From contig JAHFMB010000013.1 of the NCBI GenBank assembly GCA_023269245.1, forward strand, positions 1 through 13,732: a stretch of 13,732 bases of DNA. Reading direction: 5' to 3'. This stretch comes from Candidatus Tayloriibacteriota bacterium. Lineage in GTDB: Bacteria > Patescibacteriota > Minisyncoccia > Phycocordibacterales > PALSA-1337. The position numbers and the translations under genes are program-made. Below are positions 12,579 through 13,732 of the stretch, in pieces. The notes beneath the pieces are model-generated. The model was not told the origin of the DNA, ran no database searches, and was given only the letters and a program-made list of their open reading frames with translations. The number at the start of each line of letters is the position of its first letter. Positions within the stretch are counted from its first letter, which is position 1.

Positions 12579-13646
12579 ATGACGTTCAAAGAGAAAAAGA
12601 ACAGCCTATTAAGCCGTTTTTCAAATGATATCGGTATTGATCTTGGTACCGCTAATACACTTGTCTACGTGCGCGGGAAAGGGATTGTCGTCAACGAGCC
12701 TTCAGTCGTTGCTGTCAATCAAAAGACCGGCCAAGTCGTTGCCATCGGGCAAACCGCAAAAGATATGCTCGGGCGTACTCCGGCACACATTACCGCTGTC
12801 CGTCCGCTTGTGGATGGAGTAATCTCAGATTTTGAAGTTACTGAAGAGATGTTGGCCTACCTGATGCGCCGTGCCGGAGAATATATGCCGAAAAAATTCC
12901 TTGGCCCGCGCGTAGTGGTAGGTGTACCATCTGGCGTAACGAATGTTGAAGTGCGTGCAGTTCGTGATGCCACAAAAAATGCCGGCGCACGCGAAGTCTA
13001 TATTGTCGAACAGCCGATGGCAGGGGCGATTGGGATTCGCTTACCAATCCATGAGCCTGTCGGCAGTATGATCATTGATATCGGTGGAGGCACAACAGAC
13101 ATCGCAGTCATTTCTCTCGGTGGTATTGTTCGCTCAAAAAATTTGAAGATTGCAGGGGACAAGCTCAACAACGACATCATTTCCTATATCCGTAACGAAT
13201 TCAAAATATTGATTGGTGAAACCACTGCGGAGCAGGTCAAAAAGGACGTAGGTGCCGTTCTTCCCGGAGAACCACTTGAGACCACCATTCGTGGCCGCGA
13301 TTTGATCACTGGGTTGCCGCGCGAAGTGATCATCACTGATTCTGATATCCGTGAGGCTATCGGTCAGTCTATTGATGTATTGCTTGAAGCTACCAAGGAA
13401 GTTCTTGAGACGACCCCGCCGGAAATCCTTGCTGATGTGATGAAGCGCGGCATTCATTTGGTCGGTGGCGGTGCGCTCATCAAAGGACTCGATGCGCTGT
13501 TGCTTGAAACGCTCAATATTCCTATAACCATTGCTGAGGACCCACTCACTGCAATTGCCCGCGGCGCAGGTATCATTCTCGAGGATCTCGATAAGTTCCG
13601 TTCAGTGCTTATTGAAAACGAAGATGACTTACCTTCAAACTCATAG
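12579..13646 (+). CDS. mreB: MreB-family actin-like protein, copy 2
   Basis: This 355-residue MreB is followed directly by mreC, the classical shape-operon order, so it is the likely canonical copy. The N-terminus (1-17, K-E-K-K-N-S-L-L-S-R-F-S) resembles the membrane-binding amphipathic start of other MreB proteins. Phosphate loop 1, G-I-D-L-G-T-A-N-T, is at 19-27; loop 2, D-I-G-G-G-T-T, at 167-173; and the adenosine motif V-G-G-G-A-L-I-K-G near 305-313. The residue 27 before Thr172, normally the catalytic Glu of E-E-P, is Gln145 in V-E-Q-P, as in actin. Copy 1 keeps Glu there. The C-terminal tail is acidic (E-N-E-D-D-L). A 26-bp stretch around loop 1 differs from copy 1 by a single base. 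Confidence 0.95.
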   Translation: MTFKEKKNSLLSRFSNDIGIDLGTANTLVYVRGKGIVVNEPSVVAVNQKTGQVVAIGQTAKDMLGRTPAHITAVRPLVDGVISDFEVTEEMLAYLMRRAGEYMPKKFLGPRVVVGVPSGVTNVEVRAVRDATKNAGAREVYIVEQPMAGAIGIRLPIHEPVGSMIIDIGGGTTDIAVISLGGIVRSKNLKIAGDKLNNDIISYIRNEFKILIGETTAEQVKKDVGAVLPGEPLETTIRGRDLITGLPREVIITDSDIREAIGQSIDVLLEATKEVLETTPPEILADVMKRGIHLVGGGALIKGLDALLLETLNIPITIAEDPLTAIARGAGIILEDLDKFRSVLIENEDDLPSNS

Positions 13647-13732
13647 ACGGCCGTATCAGCGCATGAAGCAGAATATTGCTTTTGCTGCTGCGGTTGTTGT
13701 TATACTAATTGTGGTTATTCAAGTGATTTCAC
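13624..13732 (+). CDS. mreC: MreC, N-terminal fragment (cut by window end)
   Basis: The last bases encode 36 residues of a new protein: a basic cytoplasmic start (H-R-R-P-Y-Q-R-M-K-Q) and one transmembrane helix rich in Val, Ile and Ala. This is the expected N-terminus of MreC, the bitopic scaffold that couples MreB to the wall-synthesis enzymes. The assignment rests mainly on position after mreB. I chose the ATG at 13624, which overlaps mreB by 23 bp and supplies the basic anchor. The in-frame ATG at 13663 would leave a 16-bp gap and a shorter cytoplasmic end. No Shine-Dalgarno site is clear for either. Confidence 0.7.
   Translation, partial: MTYLQTHRRPYQRMKQNIAFAAAVVVILIVVIQVIS

Overview
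The window reads as a compact chromosomal segment of a reduced-genome bacterium, most likely of the Candidate Phyla Radiation (Patescibacteria, Parcubacteria-like). That placement is inference. It rests on the very short intergenic gaps (none over about 120 bp), trimmed housekeeping proteins (prolyl-tRNA synthetase without its insertion domain, PriA without intact helicase motifs), small orphan membrane proteins, and many genes whose best -10 hexamer sits 5-8 bp before the start codon, as expected for leaderless mRNAs. I see no phage, insertion sequence, CRISPR array or integrase. No gene-free stretch exceeds 300 bp.

Layout. A partial terminator-like hairpin and a minus-strand tRNA-Asn(GTT) open the window. 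Plus-strand genes follow for a DUF167/YggU-like protein, a short ribosome-hibernation factor (HPF/RaiA) and a 60-residue single-span membrane protein. A minus-strand block, read 4429 to 975, holds priA-def-fmt. This order is also known from Firmicutes and combines replication restart with N-terminal formyl-Met handling. A divergent plus-strand gene for a four-span membrane protein, with a strong promoter and the only clear Shine-Dalgarno site, ends at a terminator before murA.

From 5189 the plus strand carries murA, a first mreB, a DNA polymerase III delta-prime-like gene, frr and rseP. A minus-strand gene for a seven-span PQ-loop/SWEET-like membrane protein lies between rseP and proS. The order frr-rseP-proS looks like a shortened version of the Firmicutes frr-uppS-cdsA-dxr-rasP-proS cluster. 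After proS comes a minus-strand three-span membrane protein, then a second mreB followed by the start of mreC, which runs off the window.

Functionally the region covers peptidoglycan precursor synthesis and cell shape (murA, two mreB, mreC), translation initiation, recycling and hibernation (fmt, def, frr, hpf, proS, tRNA-Asn), replication (priA, delta-prime) and membrane proteolysis (rseP). The most notable observations are a PriA that keeps its zinc site but has lost recognisable ATPase motifs, two MreB paralogs that differ (Glu versus Gln) at the catalytic position, the leaderless-type promoter pattern, and the two-repeat seven-span transporter-like protein. I did not find a clearly new multi-gene system.
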